NCBI GenBank assembly: GCA_947169265.1
Contig: CAMVPC010000010.1
Span: 1 to 64,000, forward strand
DNA: 64,000 nt
Source: an uncultured Prevotellaceae bacterium
GTDB lineage: Bacteria > Bacteroidota > Bacteroidia > Bacteroidales > Muribaculaceae
Direction of reading: 5' to 3'
The position numbers and the translations under genes were made by a program. Shown here piece after piece: positions 27,593-36,635 of the stretch; positions within the stretch are counted from its first letter, which is position 1, and each line of letters begins with the position of its first letter. The notes below the pieces were generated by a model. The model was not told where the DNA came from and made no database searches. It saw nothing but the letters and a program-made list of their open reading frames with translations.

Positions 27593-27624
27593 TTGACCTT
27601 TTCTCGACGACGATGCTTTGTCGG

Positions 27625-28113
27625 TTATTGATTGGCCTTGTGGGTATTGAGGGTGGCGATGAAGTCACGCAGGTGTCGCTCGCCGTCGAAAGCCTCGAGG
27701 GGGACGGCGAGGAAACGCAAGCGACGGTTGTCGAGCATGAGTAACATGCAACCGCGCGACACGCGACGCCCCACGATGTGGGAGCGGGCGATGACGCATG
27801 GCTTGAGGTCGTCTTGCGCGAAGTGGAGGGTGAGGCCGTCGTCGTCGGCCACCAGGCGGTGGGGCAACACCGACCATCGCCCCTCGGGTGCCAACGCATA
27901 ATAATAGTAAATGAGCGGAAGCGCCGCGGGGATAACGGCCATGGCCACGATAAGCGCCACGAGCAAAAAGCGGCTATCGGCAAAGACCGCGGCGAGCACA
28001 ACGAACACCACTACCGGCAACGCCGGGCACCACCAGTAGCGTTTGAAGAAGAGGCGGGTCACGATAGCGAGGTATCGCGACGCCTCCACATGATGTTCCC
28101 GCAATTCGACCAC
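27625..28113 (-). CDS. membrane protein with two helices and a cytoplasmic beta domain, 162 aa
   Basis: The frame starts with GTG and has no useful internal ATG. It lies 2 bp after the stop of the C45 hydrolase gene, so it is probably translationally coupled to it. Two adjacent helices (PVVVFVVLAAVF; FLLVALIVAMAVIPAALPLIYYYY) are followed by a domain of about 90 residues like the YcxB C-terminal module (VLPHRLVADDDGLTLHF...). Function is unknown. On the same strand a second frame stays open about 170 bases past this stop. A C-terminal frameshift is conceivable but not shown. Confidence 0.65.
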   Translation of the reverse strand: MVELREHHVEASRYLAIVTRLFFKRYWWCPALPVVVFVVLAAVFADSRFLLVALIVAMAVIPAALPLIYYYYALAPEGRWSVLPHRLVADDDGLTLHFAQDDLKPCVIARSHIVGRRVSRGCMLLMLDNRRLRFLAVPLEAFDGERHLRDFIATLNTHKANQ

Positions 28114-28115
28114 CG

Positions 28116-29237
28116 CTATTTCGTCAGCTTTTGGGCACGCGCGTCACGCGCGGCGTAGCCACGCCGGTAGGCCTCCTCATTGGCGGCGCGCAACGTCTGG
28201 CACCACCCCGTTCCCGCTTTGTTGTAGAGTTTCGACAAGTCGATGTAATGCTTTCCATTACCGCGCTTGATACTAAATACCTGCGCCTTGCGCGCGTTCA
28301 CCACATCGGCCTGCGGAGCGTGGTTGTCTTCTCCGGTGCCTTGCAGACGCTGCGGCACGCCGCCATCGCCGGTGGTCACCAGGTCAATTTCGGCACAGGG
28401 CGGATAACCGAGGGCCACCCACATCATAGTGAGCGAGGGGTCCTCACCGGGTGCGATGCCTTCGATGACTATCGAGGCCGTGGAGATGCGTCGCGGAATA
28501 AAGTCCTGATCCACGACCCAGCGCTGCGTGCCACCGGTGTAGTCTCGTCCCTGCAGACTGTGATAGAAAGTGCGTGAGAGTTCCTCGGTGAAGACGGCCG
28601 GCGTGATGTCACGCGCCGCGATGTGTGGGGCGAGCAAAGCCTTGGCGTTTTCCATTCGCACATAACCGAAGCCCTCGTCGGGCCGTCCGCTCTCCGAGTA
28701 GTTGGTGCGCAACAAGATACCTTCGGGCGCGTCGTTGAGGTCAAAACGCTTGTATCCAAAGTTACCCGTCTCGAAGTAAGCGCCACCGCCCAGCGCGTCA
28801 ATCACGCCGAAGTTGGCCTCAACACCCAGTGGCTTGGGCAACGTGTCGAGCAGTCGCGCGAAATCGTCCACGGTGCGGCACACCTCGAGCGCGCGCTTCA
28901 TCACCACACCCTCGCGGTCCATGTCCTTGTCGGGCACATTGTCGGCATTGAGGTTATAAGACGCGGTATTCATGACGGCAAAGCCCGCCGTATTCATTCC
29001 CGTCCAGGCGGCGGTGTCACGCCTGTCGCGCGCGTCGAAAAGCGCCACAAACTCCATTGCCCCGTCGTGGGCCTTGACACGCTCCACGCGGTTGTTCTGA
29101 TCGTTGGTGTCGCGATGCTTCCACATCATCGGTCGCCCTGTGGCGGTCAACTTGCCGCTCACGATGGCCGATGTGCAAGGCCATGCCAACGTTGTGGCTG
29201 TGGCGACATATATCACAAAAGCAAGTATCTTTTTCAT
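28116..29237 (-). CDS. C45-type Ntn-hydrolase (linear amide/acyl hydrolase family), secreted
   Basis: The start was placed at MKKILAFVIYVATATT; the longer frame overlaps the divergent thioesterase and is rejected. After the signal peptide the sequence reads WP-CTSAIVSGKLTATGRPMMWKHRDT. This is the signature of N-terminal-nucleophile amidases of the C45/penicillin-acylase-like group. Cys21, exposed after processing, is the nucleophile. Substrates in this family include N-acyl amides, and none can be assigned here. It is a periplasmic or outer-surface enzyme of normal length. A membrane-protein gene follows after 2 bp. Confidence 0.78.
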   Translation of the reverse strand: MKKILAFVIYVATATTLAWPCTSAIVSGKLTATGRPMMWKHRDTNDQNNRVERVKAHDGAMEFVALFDARDRRDTAAWTGMNTAGFAVMNTASYNLNADNVPDKDMDREGVVMKRALEVCRTVDDFARLLDTLPKPLGVEANFGVIDALGGGAYFETGNFGYKRFDLNDAPEGILLRTNYSESGRPDEGFGYVRMENAKALLAPHIAARDITPAVFTEELSRTFYHSLQGRDYTGGTQRWVVDQDFIPRRISTASIVIEGIAPGEDPSLTMMWVALGYPPCAEIDLVTTGDGGVPQRLQGTGEDNHAPQADVVNARKAQVFSIKRGNGKHYIDLSKLYNKAGTGWCQTLRAANEEAYRRGYAARDARAQKLTK

Positions 29238-29257
29238 TTTTTCTTGAATTAGAGCCT

Positions 29258-29265
29258 CAAAGATA
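29258..29265 (-). promoter_or_regulatory. -7 box for the C45 hydrolase operon
   Basis: TATCTTTG on the minus strand, about 20 bp before the ATG. It is divergent from, and 9 bp apart from, the thioesterase promoter. Confidence 0.5.
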
Positions 29266-29274
29266 GCACATTTT

Positions 29275-29305
29275 TTTGTAAATAGCGACGAAATTAGTAA
29301 TTTTG
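29275..29305 (+). promoter_or_regulatory. promoter of the thioesterase-dprA operon
   Basis: A complete match TTTG-N19-TAATTTTG, 16 bp before the ATG. Confidence 0.7.
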
Positions 29306-29321
29306 ACCATAATTTCACAAC

Positions 29322-29744
29322 ATGATGACTATCGACAAAGAAAAATATGTGTTCTCGCACGAAATCAAGGTGCGTGATTACGAACTTGACTGCGAGGGAA
29401 TTGTCAACAATGCGAACTATATCCATTATCTTGAGCTCACGCGCCACGAGTTCTGCGAAATGGCCGGCGTGAGCTTCAAGCAAATGCTTGAGCAAGGGCT
29501 CGTGCCTGTGGCCAACCGCATCGAAATCGACTACCGCCGCAGCGAGCGCAGCGGCGACACGCTCGTGAGCTGCCTGTGGGTAGAGCGCAAAGGTGTGAGA
29601 TTCCTTTTTCACCAAGACCTGTACGACAAAGCCACCGGCCAACTGGCCGTGACAGCCCTGGTGAGCATCGTCACGCTCGCCAACGGCACGCTCACGCGTG
29701 GCGACGAGCTGGCCAAAGCCTTCAGCAAATATTTAGCGTCATGA
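29322..29744 (+). CDS. acyl-CoA thioesterase, 4HBT/hotdog family
   Basis: The 140-aa protein is a single hotdog fold. The segment KVRDYELDCEGIVNNANYIHYLELTRHEF carries the family's active-site region (D..GIVNNANY). It would hydrolyse an acyl-CoA or acyl-ACP thioester in the cytoplasm; chain preference is not predictable. It overlaps dprA by 4 bp (ATGA) in a two-gene operon. Confidence 0.88.
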   Translation: MMTIDKEKYVFSHEIKVRDYELDCEGIVNNANYIHYLELTRHEFCEMAGVSFKQMLEQGLVPVANRIEIDYRRSERSGDTLVSCLWVERKGVRFLFHQDLYDKATGQLAVTALVSIVTLANGTLTRGDELAKAFSKYLAS

Positions 29745-30856
29745 ACGAAGAAACGCTGCTCTACCGCATCGCCTTCGCATCGGTTCGAGGCATGGGCGTA
29801 GACCTGGCCACCAAGTTGCTCGACGTGGTGGGCAGTGAGCAAGCGTTTTTCGCCCTTCCCGAGCGCGAGCTGCAGTCGCTCACGGGTAGCCGTCACAAGA
29901 TGTGTGAGCGCGGCTACCGCGACGAGCGGCTCGCTACGGCGCGTCGCGAGCTCGAATGGGTGGAGCGCAACCACATCAAAGTGTTCTACTACACCGACGA
30001 CGCCTACCCCACCCGGCTGCTTCACGACGCCAGCGACGCCCCCATCCTGCTCTACGGCGCCGGCGACTGCGACCTCAACGCGCGCCACGTGGTGAGTATC
30101 GTGGGCACAAGGCGTTCCACGGCCTACGGCGCGCGATTCGTCGAACGCTTTGTCGAAGACCTCGCCGAGCAGCTCGACAGCCTCATCATCGTGAGCGGAC
30201 TGGCCTACGGCACCGACATCAACGCGCACCGCGCCGCGCTCAAGCATGGCGTGCCCACCGTGGGCGTGCTCGCCTGCGGCCTGAACAAGATTTATCCCGC
30301 CGTGCATCGCCGCGAGGCCCGCGAGATGGCTCACCACGGCGGCATGGTGGTGAGCGACTACCAGTCGCAAGACCAGCTGCACCGCGGCAACTTCTTGGCA
30401 CGCAACCGCATCATCGCCGCCCTGGCCGACTGCGCTGTCATCATCGAGAGCGCCGACACCGGCGGCTCGCTCGTCACCGCCAGCCTCGCCGCCAGCTACA
30501 GCCGCGATGTGTTTGCCGTGCCCGGCCGCGTGGGCGACCAGTATTCGATGGGCTGCAACAAGCTCATCAAGAGCAACCGCGCCGCGGCCATCACGGGTGC
30601 CGACGACCTCATCAAGGAAATGCGCTGGGAGCCCAAGGCGCGTGTTGTCACCGCCCCCACACAACGTGAACTTTTCCCGCAACTCACTGCCGAAGAGCAA
30701 CGCGTCATCGACTTGTTGCGCGAGCAAGGCGAGCTTCACGTCAACGACATCGCCGCCGCCATGTCGCTGCCCATCTACCGCACGCTGGCGGTGCTGGTAA
30801 CCCTCGATACACGCGGCCTGCTCCACACCCTGCCCGGCTCGCGATATTCGCTATAG
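29741..30856 (+). CDS. dprA: DNA-processing protein DprA
   Basis: DprA loads RecA on incoming single-stranded DNA during natural transformation. The start at the ATGA overlap gives 371 aa. The Rossmann-like core has VSIVGTRRSTAYG, VSGLAYGTDINAHRAAL, GNFLARNRIIAAL and SADTGGSLVTASLA. The last ~60 residues (LHVNDIAAAMSLPIYRTLAVLVTL) form the winged-helix domain common in DprA. N-terminal helices fit the HhH-like part. No com genes are adjacent. Confidence 0.94.
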   Translation: MNEETLLYRIAFASVRGMGVDLATKLLDVVGSEQAFFALPERELQSLTGSRHKMCERGYRDERLATARRELEWVERNHIKVFYYTDDAYPTRLLHDASDAPILLYGAGDCDLNARHVVSIVGTRRSTAYGARFVERFVEDLAEQLDSLIIVSGLAYGTDINAHRAALKHGVPTVGVLACGLNKIYPAVHRREAREMAHHGGMVVSDYQSQDQLHRGNFLARNRIIAALADCAVIIESADTGGSLVTASLAASYSRDVFAVPGRVGDQYSMGCNKLIKSNRAAAITGADDLIKEMRWEPKARVVTAPTQRELFPQLTAEEQRVIDLLREQGELHVNDIAAAMSLPIYRTLAVLVTLDTRGLLHTLPGSRYSL

Positions 30857-30910
30857 GTACCACGTTCGGGCGAAAAAACCGTGTTTTTTTCGCAATTTGC
30901 CCACTTTTAT

Positions 30911-30941
30911 TTGGGATTTGCTCACAATATTTTTATATTTG
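30911..30941 (+). promoter_or_regulatory. promoter of the dockerin protein gene
   Basis: TTG-N20-TATATTTG, 29 bp before the chosen ATG. Confidence 0.6.
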
Positions 30942-30970
30942 CAAAAAATGTCGAAATAAAATATATTATT

Positions 30971-33466
30971 ATGAAAAAAATCGGTTCTCTCTTAATGATT
31001 GGCTTGATGGCGATGCTCGCTTTCGGCGCGAAGGCTGACGGCGTCAGTGATTTTGTGATTGACGAAGGCTCCATCAAGGGCGATGTGAATGGCGACGGCA
31101 TCGTGAGTGGCGCCGACGTCACGGCACTCTACGACTACTTGCTTGAGAGCAAGGCTACAGGGGGCGACGGCGACGTGAACAGCGACGGCGTCATCAGCGG
31201 AGCCGATGTCACGGCGCTCTACGGCATCCTGCTCGAAGGCACCACCACGAGCACAGGCGGCTCGGTGATAATCATGTCCGACTTCACCCCTAATTCAGGC
31301 ACCACATCGGGCACTACGCCCCAGCACCAATGGGCCGAGGGCGACGTGATTTTCATCTCTGTCGACCCCGATTATAGCAGTGGAGAGGCGTGCCAGAATG
31401 TGTATGCCATGGTGCGCACCGGCGGCAAGTGGGTGCTCAAAGACGTGAATGGCAGCAACCGGCAGGGCTTCAAGACTACGGGCGGCACGCTGTGCGCGGC
31501 TTACGTGCAACATGCCGATTTGGAGAATTCCTACTATGACTACATCCCGCTCAAGGGCGATGTGGCGTGTGTGAACCGCGCCGCCAACTACAGGGTCACC
31601 CCAAAGAATGGAAAATTCTATATCAAAATCAACGACATTATTCTTTATCATTTCGTGTCGAGAATCGATATCTACGCAGCCTACGAGGGTGATTACTTCT
31701 ATGGTAACGTCACACACCTCGACGCGCTCACCAAAATCACATGGCAACCGCTCTATGCTTACGGCTCGTTTGAGAAAAGTTCGCGGGCACCCGTTATCGA
31801 CATCGATAGCCAGCATCGCGGCCATGCCTACGGATTGTGGGAGAAAGGCACTCGCCTTGACAATTGGCTCACATTGTATTATAACACCGCAAACAACAAT
31901 GGGTATTCCTATTTTTGGAACTACACCCAAGACGAGCTCAAGCAAGGTTGTTACCTGACCAGCATTTACTCGCCACGGCAAAACGCCTGGAACCGCGACC
32001 TGTATATGCAATACTATAACTACGACGAGCGGCAGAGCTACCGGCTCAATGCCAGCAGCATCAGTGCCCAGACGGTCAACATCAACGTGGGCACCAACAT
32101 CATCTTCCGCCCCTGGAATGGCGACCAAAGCGACGACAAGGGCACCATGACCAGCGTCACCACGTCGAATAGCGGTATCATCGACACCTACTACGACAAC
32201 ACGCAGGTGAGCGTCGTGGCCCACAAGGCGGGCACCACCACACTCACCATCAAGTTCAAGACCAAGGACGGCCTCAACACGGTTTACACTTACAACGTCA
32301 ACGTCGCCCCCACCGTGTGGGCCGCCGGTAAGACCGCCGGCAACAAGCCCATCGTGTGGCGCAACTGGCAGGACAAGAGCGGCTGGCTCTCAGGGAAAGA
32401 CGCTTATACCAGCGCCAATGAAGTCATCGTGCGCGGCAGCACGGCATACGTGCTGATGCGCAAAGATATATCGAATAGTTATACCGATTATTACTCGGGC
32501 ACAGCCGCTATTCTCAAAGCCACAGGAGCTCACGGCGGCGGATATTTCAATGTGTATAAAGACGGCCTCAACGGCGCCTCAAAAGTTTATTGCAAATACC
32601 CCAGAGCTAATTCCACCCGTTATATAGCGGGTATTCCCCACATGTGGGTCACAAAAGACAATGATGTTTACTACACCACGGCCTACCGCGAGAATTACAC
32701 CGATGATTACAACTGCATCGTGAGCACCGACATCTACAAGAACAGGTCGCTCTTGAGGAAAAACTCCGCACAGTTTATTAACGATCTCGCTACCGACGAC
32801 AGTGGCAACCTATATTTTGTGGGAATTAATTCAAACTTCGGGAACTATGATGTAGTGCTTGGTGACGCTTATATATTTCTGGGCGATGCCACCGGTTATT
32901 TTACCAAACTCACCACCGGCACAACACCCACGACTTACTCGTGGTACCGCTATCTTTTTAACCGGGTCTTTGTCAAAGACGGCTCAGTCTATGTGGATGC
33001 CTTTGGATTTTATGAAAAGGACAGTGAGTATGAGACTTACTACTGGTCGTTCGGGAAAAATGTATTCTTGCGCTATACAGCATCTACCGGATTGCAACTC
33101 TACACGGGCCAAGTGAGCGAGAACGGCTTGTCAATGCTGGGTACCAACTTAAATTCAGCCGGAACGCTGATAAACCCCGGTACATTCCTGCTCGAGGGGA
33201 ACAAGTTCTACTATAGTGGCGGCATCCGCACTTATCAGTTAGGCGCCAGCGAGTCGACAGCCTACACCTCCTATCCAAGCGATTACTCGCCGTTAAGGTT
33301 CGACGTGAAAAACGGCTACATCGGCATGGTGCTCAAAACCGGCAACAACTCGGCCCACAAGGTGATGACCAGCACGCTTAACACTTACAATGAAGGTACT
33401 ATCATGGAGAACTCGGCCGGCACCACCATCTACGACGTGTGGATTCAGACGAGCCTCGACGACTAA
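30971..33466 (+). CDS. secreted protein with N-terminal type I dockerin, 831 aa
   Basis: The ATG of MKKIGSLLMIGLMAML was used, as it starts the signal peptide. Residues 36-90 are a dockerin with two Ca-binding repeats (GDVNGDGIVSGADVTALYDYLL and GDVNSDGVISGADVTALYGILL), unusually placed right behind the signal. A beta-rich fimbrillin-like part follows. Next comes an Ig-like/Big_2-type segment around TVNINVGTNIIF...VVAHKAGTTTLTIKF, and then a long region with propeller-like repeats. No catalytic motif was seen. Likely a surface-exposed binding protein. No cohesin is in the window, so the dockerin partner is unknown. A hairpin follows the stop. Confidence 0.78.
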   Translation: MKKIGSLLMIGLMAMLAFGAKADGVSDFVIDEGSIKGDVNGDGIVSGADVTALYDYLLESKATGGDGDVNSDGVISGADVTALYGILLEGTTTSTGGSVIIMSDFTPNSGTTSGTTPQHQWAEGDVIFISVDPDYSSGEACQNVYAMVRTGGKWVLKDVNGSNRQGFKTTGGTLCAAYVQHADLENSYYDYIPLKGDVACVNRAANYRVTPKNGKFYIKINDIILYHFVSRIDIYAAYEGDYFYGNVTHLDALTKITWQPLYAYGSFEKSSRAPVIDIDSQHRGHAYGLWEKGTRLDNWLTLYYNTANNNGYSYFWNYTQDELKQGCYLTSIYSPRQNAWNRDLYMQYYNYDERQSYRLNASSISAQTVNINVGTNIIFRPWNGDQSDDKGTMTSVTTSNSGIIDTYYDNTQVSVVAHKAGTTTLTIKFKTKDGLNTVYTYNVNVAPTVWAAGKTAGNKPIVWRNWQDKSGWLSGKDAYTSANEVIVRGSTAYVLMRKDISNSYTDYYSGTAAILKATGAHGGGYFNVYKDGLNGASKVYCKYPRANSTRYIAGIPHMWVTKDNDVYYTTAYRENYTDDYNCIVSTDIYKNRSLLRKNSAQFINDLATDDSGNLYFVGINSNFGNYDVVLGDAYIFLGDATGYFTKLTTGTTPTTYSWYRYLFNRVFVKDGSVYVDAFGFYEKDSEYETYYWSFGKNVFLRYTASTGLQLYTGQVSENGLSMLGTNLNSAGTLINPGTFLLEGNKFYYSGGIRTYQLGASESTAYTSYPSDYSPLRFDVKNGYIGMVLKTGNNSAHKVMTSTLNTYNEGTIMENSAGTTIYDVWIQTSLDD

Positions 33467-33501
33467 CCTTCGCGCTGAAATCATAGCTTTTATCTGATAT
33501 A

Positions 33502-33533
33502 AAGGCCACGAAGCAATCACGCTCCGTGGCCTT
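33502..33533. terminator. hairpin between dockerin gene and nrdJ (convergent ends)
   Basis: A 13-bp stem with one mismatch (AAGGCCACGAAGC / GCTCCGTGGCCTT) and a 6-base loop. The flanking T-rich side on the minus strand suits nrdJ best. Confidence 0.65.
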
Positions 33534-33571
33534 CCCGTTATTAACCAGTAAAAGTGTGTGTTTTTTGGGGT

Positions 33572-36133
33572 TTAACCGCAGCGCGAGGCGCCACAGTTGG
33601 TGCAGATGAGGCACCCTTCCTGATAGACGAGGGTTTCCTCGCCGCAGTTGGGGCACTTTTGTCCGTTGGCCTTGGTGCCGTCGGGCAAGTATTTCTTGAG
33701 GGCGCGCTCTACGCCCATTTTCCACGTGTTGATGCTCTGGCTGTCGAGTTCAAGGCTGGCGACGAGTTTGAGCACCTGTTCGATGGGCATGCCGTAGCGC
33801 AACACGCCCGAGATGAGCTTGGCGTAGTTCCAGAACTCGGGGTTGAACTTCTCGCTCAGTCCCTCAATGGTGGTCTTGAAGCCGCGTTTGTTGATGAACT
33901 GGAAGTCGTAGCGCTTCACGCCATCCTCTCCCACGGCCTTGATGATTTTTCCCTTGGTGACCGACTTGGGGCAGAAGATGCCCTCATCGTCGTCGGCGAT
34001 ACCGGTGAAAATCTCGTAGGGGCGACCATCAACAAGGCCCACAAAGGCAATCCACTTCTCCTTGTTGTTCTGGAAGCGCACCACGTCGGCCTCGAGCTCG
34101 ATGGGGCGCTTGAGGATGTGGGCATCGCGGGCGATATAAGTAGCCGCTTCCTCGCCTTTGTCCTTATCCTTATCCTTCTTCTCGCCGGCCATCGAGATGA
34201 GCACACCCGAGCGGGAGCCGTCGCGATAGACGGTGCAGCCCTTGCAACCGCATCGCCAAGCCTCCTGGTAGAGTTTCGCCACCATGTCCTCGCTGATGTC
34301 GTTGGGCAGGTTGATGGTGACGCTAATCGAGTGGTCGACCCACTTTTGCACGCGTCCTTGCATGCGCACCTTGTTAAGCCAGTCCACGTCGTTGCTGGTT
34401 GCCTTGAAATAAGGTGACTGTTTCACCAGCTCGTCGATTTGCTCTTGGGTATAGTCGTTGCGCACCTCGATGCCGTTGACTTGCATCCAAGTCATGAACT
34501 TGGGGTGATAGACGACATATTCCTCAAACGAGTCGCCGCTCTCGTCCACATAGTCAACGCGCACGTCCTTATCGTTGGGGTTCACCTTGCGGCGGCGCTT
34601 GTACACCGGCAGGAACACCGGCTCGATGCCGCTCGTAGTGCGCGTGAGGATGCTCGTGGTGCCGGTGGGGGCGATGGTAAGGCACGCGATGTTGCGGCGG
34701 CCGAACATCACCATGTCGTTGTAGAGTTGCGGGTCGGCCTCGCGCAGGCGGTTGATGTAGGGGTTGTTGCGTTCGCGCTCGGGGTCGTAGATCTCAAAGG
34801 CTCCGCGTTCCTGCGCCATGGTGACGCTCGAGCGATAAGCGGCCAGGGCCAGAGTGCGGTGCACGTTTTCGCTGAACTCGGTAGCCTCTTCGGTGCCGTA
34901 GCGCAGTCCCATCGCGGCCACCATGTCGCCCTCGGCGGTGGTACCCACGCCGGTGCGCCGTCCCTTGAGCGTCTTGTTGCGAATTTTGGTCCACAGGTTG
35001 AGCTCGGTTTGCTTGACTTCGCTGGTCTCGGGGTCGCTCTCGATTTTAGCCAGGATTTTCTCGATTTTCTCCATCTCGAGGTCGATGATGTCGTCCATCA
35101 TGCGTTGGGCATAGCCGATGTGCTCCTTGAAAAGCTCGTAGTTGAAGCGTGCCATGGCGGTGAACGGGTTCTCGACATAGCTGTAGAGGTTCACGGCGAT
35201 AAGGCGGCAACTGTCGTAGGGGCACAGGGGAATCTCGCCACACGGGTTGGTGGAGATGGTGCGGAAGCCCAGGTCGGCATAGCAGTCGGGCACACTCTCG
35301 CGGATGATGGTGTCCCAGAAGAGCACGCCGGGCTCGGCGCTCTTCCACGCGTTGTGGATGATTTTGTTCCACAATGCCGCGGCGTCGATTTCCTTAGTCA
35401 CGAGCGGGTTATCGCTGTTGACGGGATATTGCTGGACGTAGGGCTTGCCTTCCATGGCTGCGTTCATGAAGTCGTCGTCGATGCGCACGCTCACATTGGC
35501 GCCCGTCACCTTGCCCTCGGTCATCTTGGCGTCGATGAACGATTCGCTGTCGGGGTGCTTGATGCTCACGGTGAGCATGAGCGCGCCGCGACGGCCGTCC
35601 TGCGCCACTTCGCGCGTCGAGTTGGAGAAGCGCTCCATGAAAGGCACGAGACCCGTCGAGGTGAGCGCGCTATTCTTCACGGGCGAACCCTTAGGACGGA
35701 TGTGTGACAAGTCGTGCCCCACACCGCCGCGACGTTTCATGAGCTGCACCTGCTCCTCATCAATCTTGATAATGCCGCCGTAGCTATCGGGGTCGCCGTC
35801 GAGGCCCACCACGAAACAGTTGCTCAGCGAGCCCACCTGAAAGTTGTTGCCAATGCCGGCCATGGGGCTACCCTGCGGCACAATGTAGCGGAAGTGGTCC
35901 ATCAGCTCGAAAATCTTTTCCTCGCTCATGGGGTTGGGATACTTGCGCTCAATGCGCGCGATTTCGCGGGCGATTCGCCGGTGCATGTCGGCCGGCGTTT
36001 TCTCGTAGAGGTGCCCGAAACTGTCCTTGAGGGCATATTTGCTTGACCACACGCGCGCGGCCAGCTCATCGCCATTAAAATAGTCTAACGAAGCCTGATA
36101 AGCCTCTTCGTAAGTATAAGTTTTTTCGCTCAT
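33572..36133 (-). CDS. nrdJ: adenosylcobalamin-dependent (class II) ribonucleotide reductase
   Basis: The enzyme reduces ribonucleotides to deoxyribonucleotides using vitamin B12 radical chemistry. The ATG of MSEKTYTYEEAY was chosen. Recognisable segments are GNNFQVGSLSNCFV, KRRGGVGHDLSHIRPKG, STREVAQDGRRGALM and ISTNPCGEIPL (active-site region), the radical-loop area TIAPTGTTSIL and a C-terminal extension. That extension holds a TSCPD-like domain and a CPNCGEETLV...CTNCGASRCG zinc ribbon. At 853 aa it is typical for Bacteroidales NrdJ. I looked for a cobalamin riboswitch upstream and found no convincing one. Confidence 0.94.
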   Translation of the reverse strand: MSEKTYTYEEAYQASLDYFNGDELAARVWSSKYALKDSFGHLYEKTPADMHRRIAREIARIERKYPNPMSEEKIFELMDHFRYIVPQGSPMAGIGNNFQVGSLSNCFVVGLDGDPDSYGGIIKIDEEQVQLMKRRGGVGHDLSHIRPKGSPVKNSALTSTGLVPFMERFSNSTREVAQDGRRGALMLTVSIKHPDSESFIDAKMTEGKVTGANVSVRIDDDFMNAAMEGKPYVQQYPVNSDNPLVTKEIDAAALWNKIIHNAWKSAEPGVLFWDTIIRESVPDCYADLGFRTISTNPCGEIPLCPYDSCRLIAVNLYSYVENPFTAMARFNYELFKEHIGYAQRMMDDIIDLEMEKIEKILAKIESDPETSEVKQTELNLWTKIRNKTLKGRRTGVGTTAEGDMVAAMGLRYGTEEATEFSENVHRTLALAAYRSSVTMAQERGAFEIYDPERERNNPYINRLREADPQLYNDMVMFGRRNIACLTIAPTGTTSILTRTTSGIEPVFLPVYKRRRKVNPNDKDVRVDYVDESGDSFEEYVVYHPKFMTWMQVNGIEVRNDYTQEQIDELVKQSPYFKATSNDVDWLNKVRMQGRVQKWVDHSISVTINLPNDISEDMVAKLYQEAWRCGCKGCTVYRDGSRSGVLISMAGEKKDKDKDKGEEAATYIARDAHILKRPIELEADVVRFQNNKEKWIAFVGLVDGRPYEIFTGIADDDEGIFCPKSVTKGKIIKAVGEDGVKRYDFQFINKRGFKTTIEGLSEKFNPEFWNYAKLISGVLRYGMPIEQVLKLVASLELDSQSINTWKMGVERALKKYLPDGTKANGQKCPNCGEETLVYQEGCLICTNCGASRCG

Positions 36134-36181
36134 TTTTATATAATATAACAATGTTCATTGCAAAAATTCGTAAAGCGACTG

Positions 36182-36189
36182 CAAAGATA
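36182..36189 (-). promoter_or_regulatory. -7 box for nrdJ
   Basis: TATCTTTG on the minus strand, followed by CAG, about 49 bp before the nrdJ start; the -33 element is weak. Confidence 0.45.
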
Positions 36190-36389
36190 TATAAAACTTT
36201 TGGGATTGAAAAGGATTTAGCGACGAAATGAAAGTTTCCCGAAAATTTTACAATAATCACTAATTATCAATAATTTAGAACTTGAACAAACTGCGCAAAA
36301 TTTTCCAAAAAAAAATTATCCACAACCTTAGGACGCATCATTATTGCCCATTGATGAAAAATTGAAATTTAAATTCAGTCTAAATAATT

Positions 36390-36579
36390 CAGGTATTCAA
36401 AAACCGTACCTGATAGACGGATACACTTTTCAGGTAAGCGCCTCGCGACGGCCGTAAGCGGGAGGGACACGGTAACACGCAGCGTGCGATTACCCATGCT
36501 ACGGCAAAAAGGACGGCAAAAAGGACGTCAAAAGCGGCGAAAGCGACTACTAAAAATCGTCGAAGTGGCGATTTTTTTT
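36390..36579 (+). ncRNA. candidate structured RNA ending in an intrinsic terminator
   Basis: This lies in the 502-bp gap between nrdJ and the DUF3298-like gene. It can fold into a CAGGTA/TACCTG hairpin (36390-36412) and a long helix GCCGTA/TACGGC (36451-36456 with 36500-36505). The helix encloses GGTAA/TTACC with a CACG/CGTG tip. A terminator follows. Between helix and terminator is a 12-bp tandem repeat (ACGGCAAAAAGG twice, 36501-36524). I cannot match it to a known RNA family. Alternative: the 3' end of a decayed gene, since one frame reads YGKKDGKKDVKSGESDY then stop but has no start. The rest of the gap is AT-rich and shows nothing else I can name. Confidence 0.4.
36552..36579 (+). terminator. 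terminator of the candidate RNA
   Basis: A 10-bp stem with one G-T pair (AAAAATCGTC / GGCGATTTTT), loop GAAGT, then further T residues. It sits upstream of the DUF3298-like gene and after no known gene, so it argues for a separate plus-strand transcript. Confidence 0.8.
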
Positions 36580-36635
36580 GCTGAGTTCAAAGAAAAGCAG
36601 TACCTTTACACCTTAAAACAAAAAATAACCTTACA

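Noticed and set aside
29238-29642. N-terminal extension of the C45 hydrolase frame
   Set aside because: It runs through the divergent thioesterase gene and its promoter; a good signal peptide begins at the internal ATG.
36134-36635. Cobalamin riboswitch upstream of nrdJ
   Set aside because: A CCCGC segment and a GCCAC-like segment exist on the minus strand, but they are in the wrong order and the other conserved core parts are missing.
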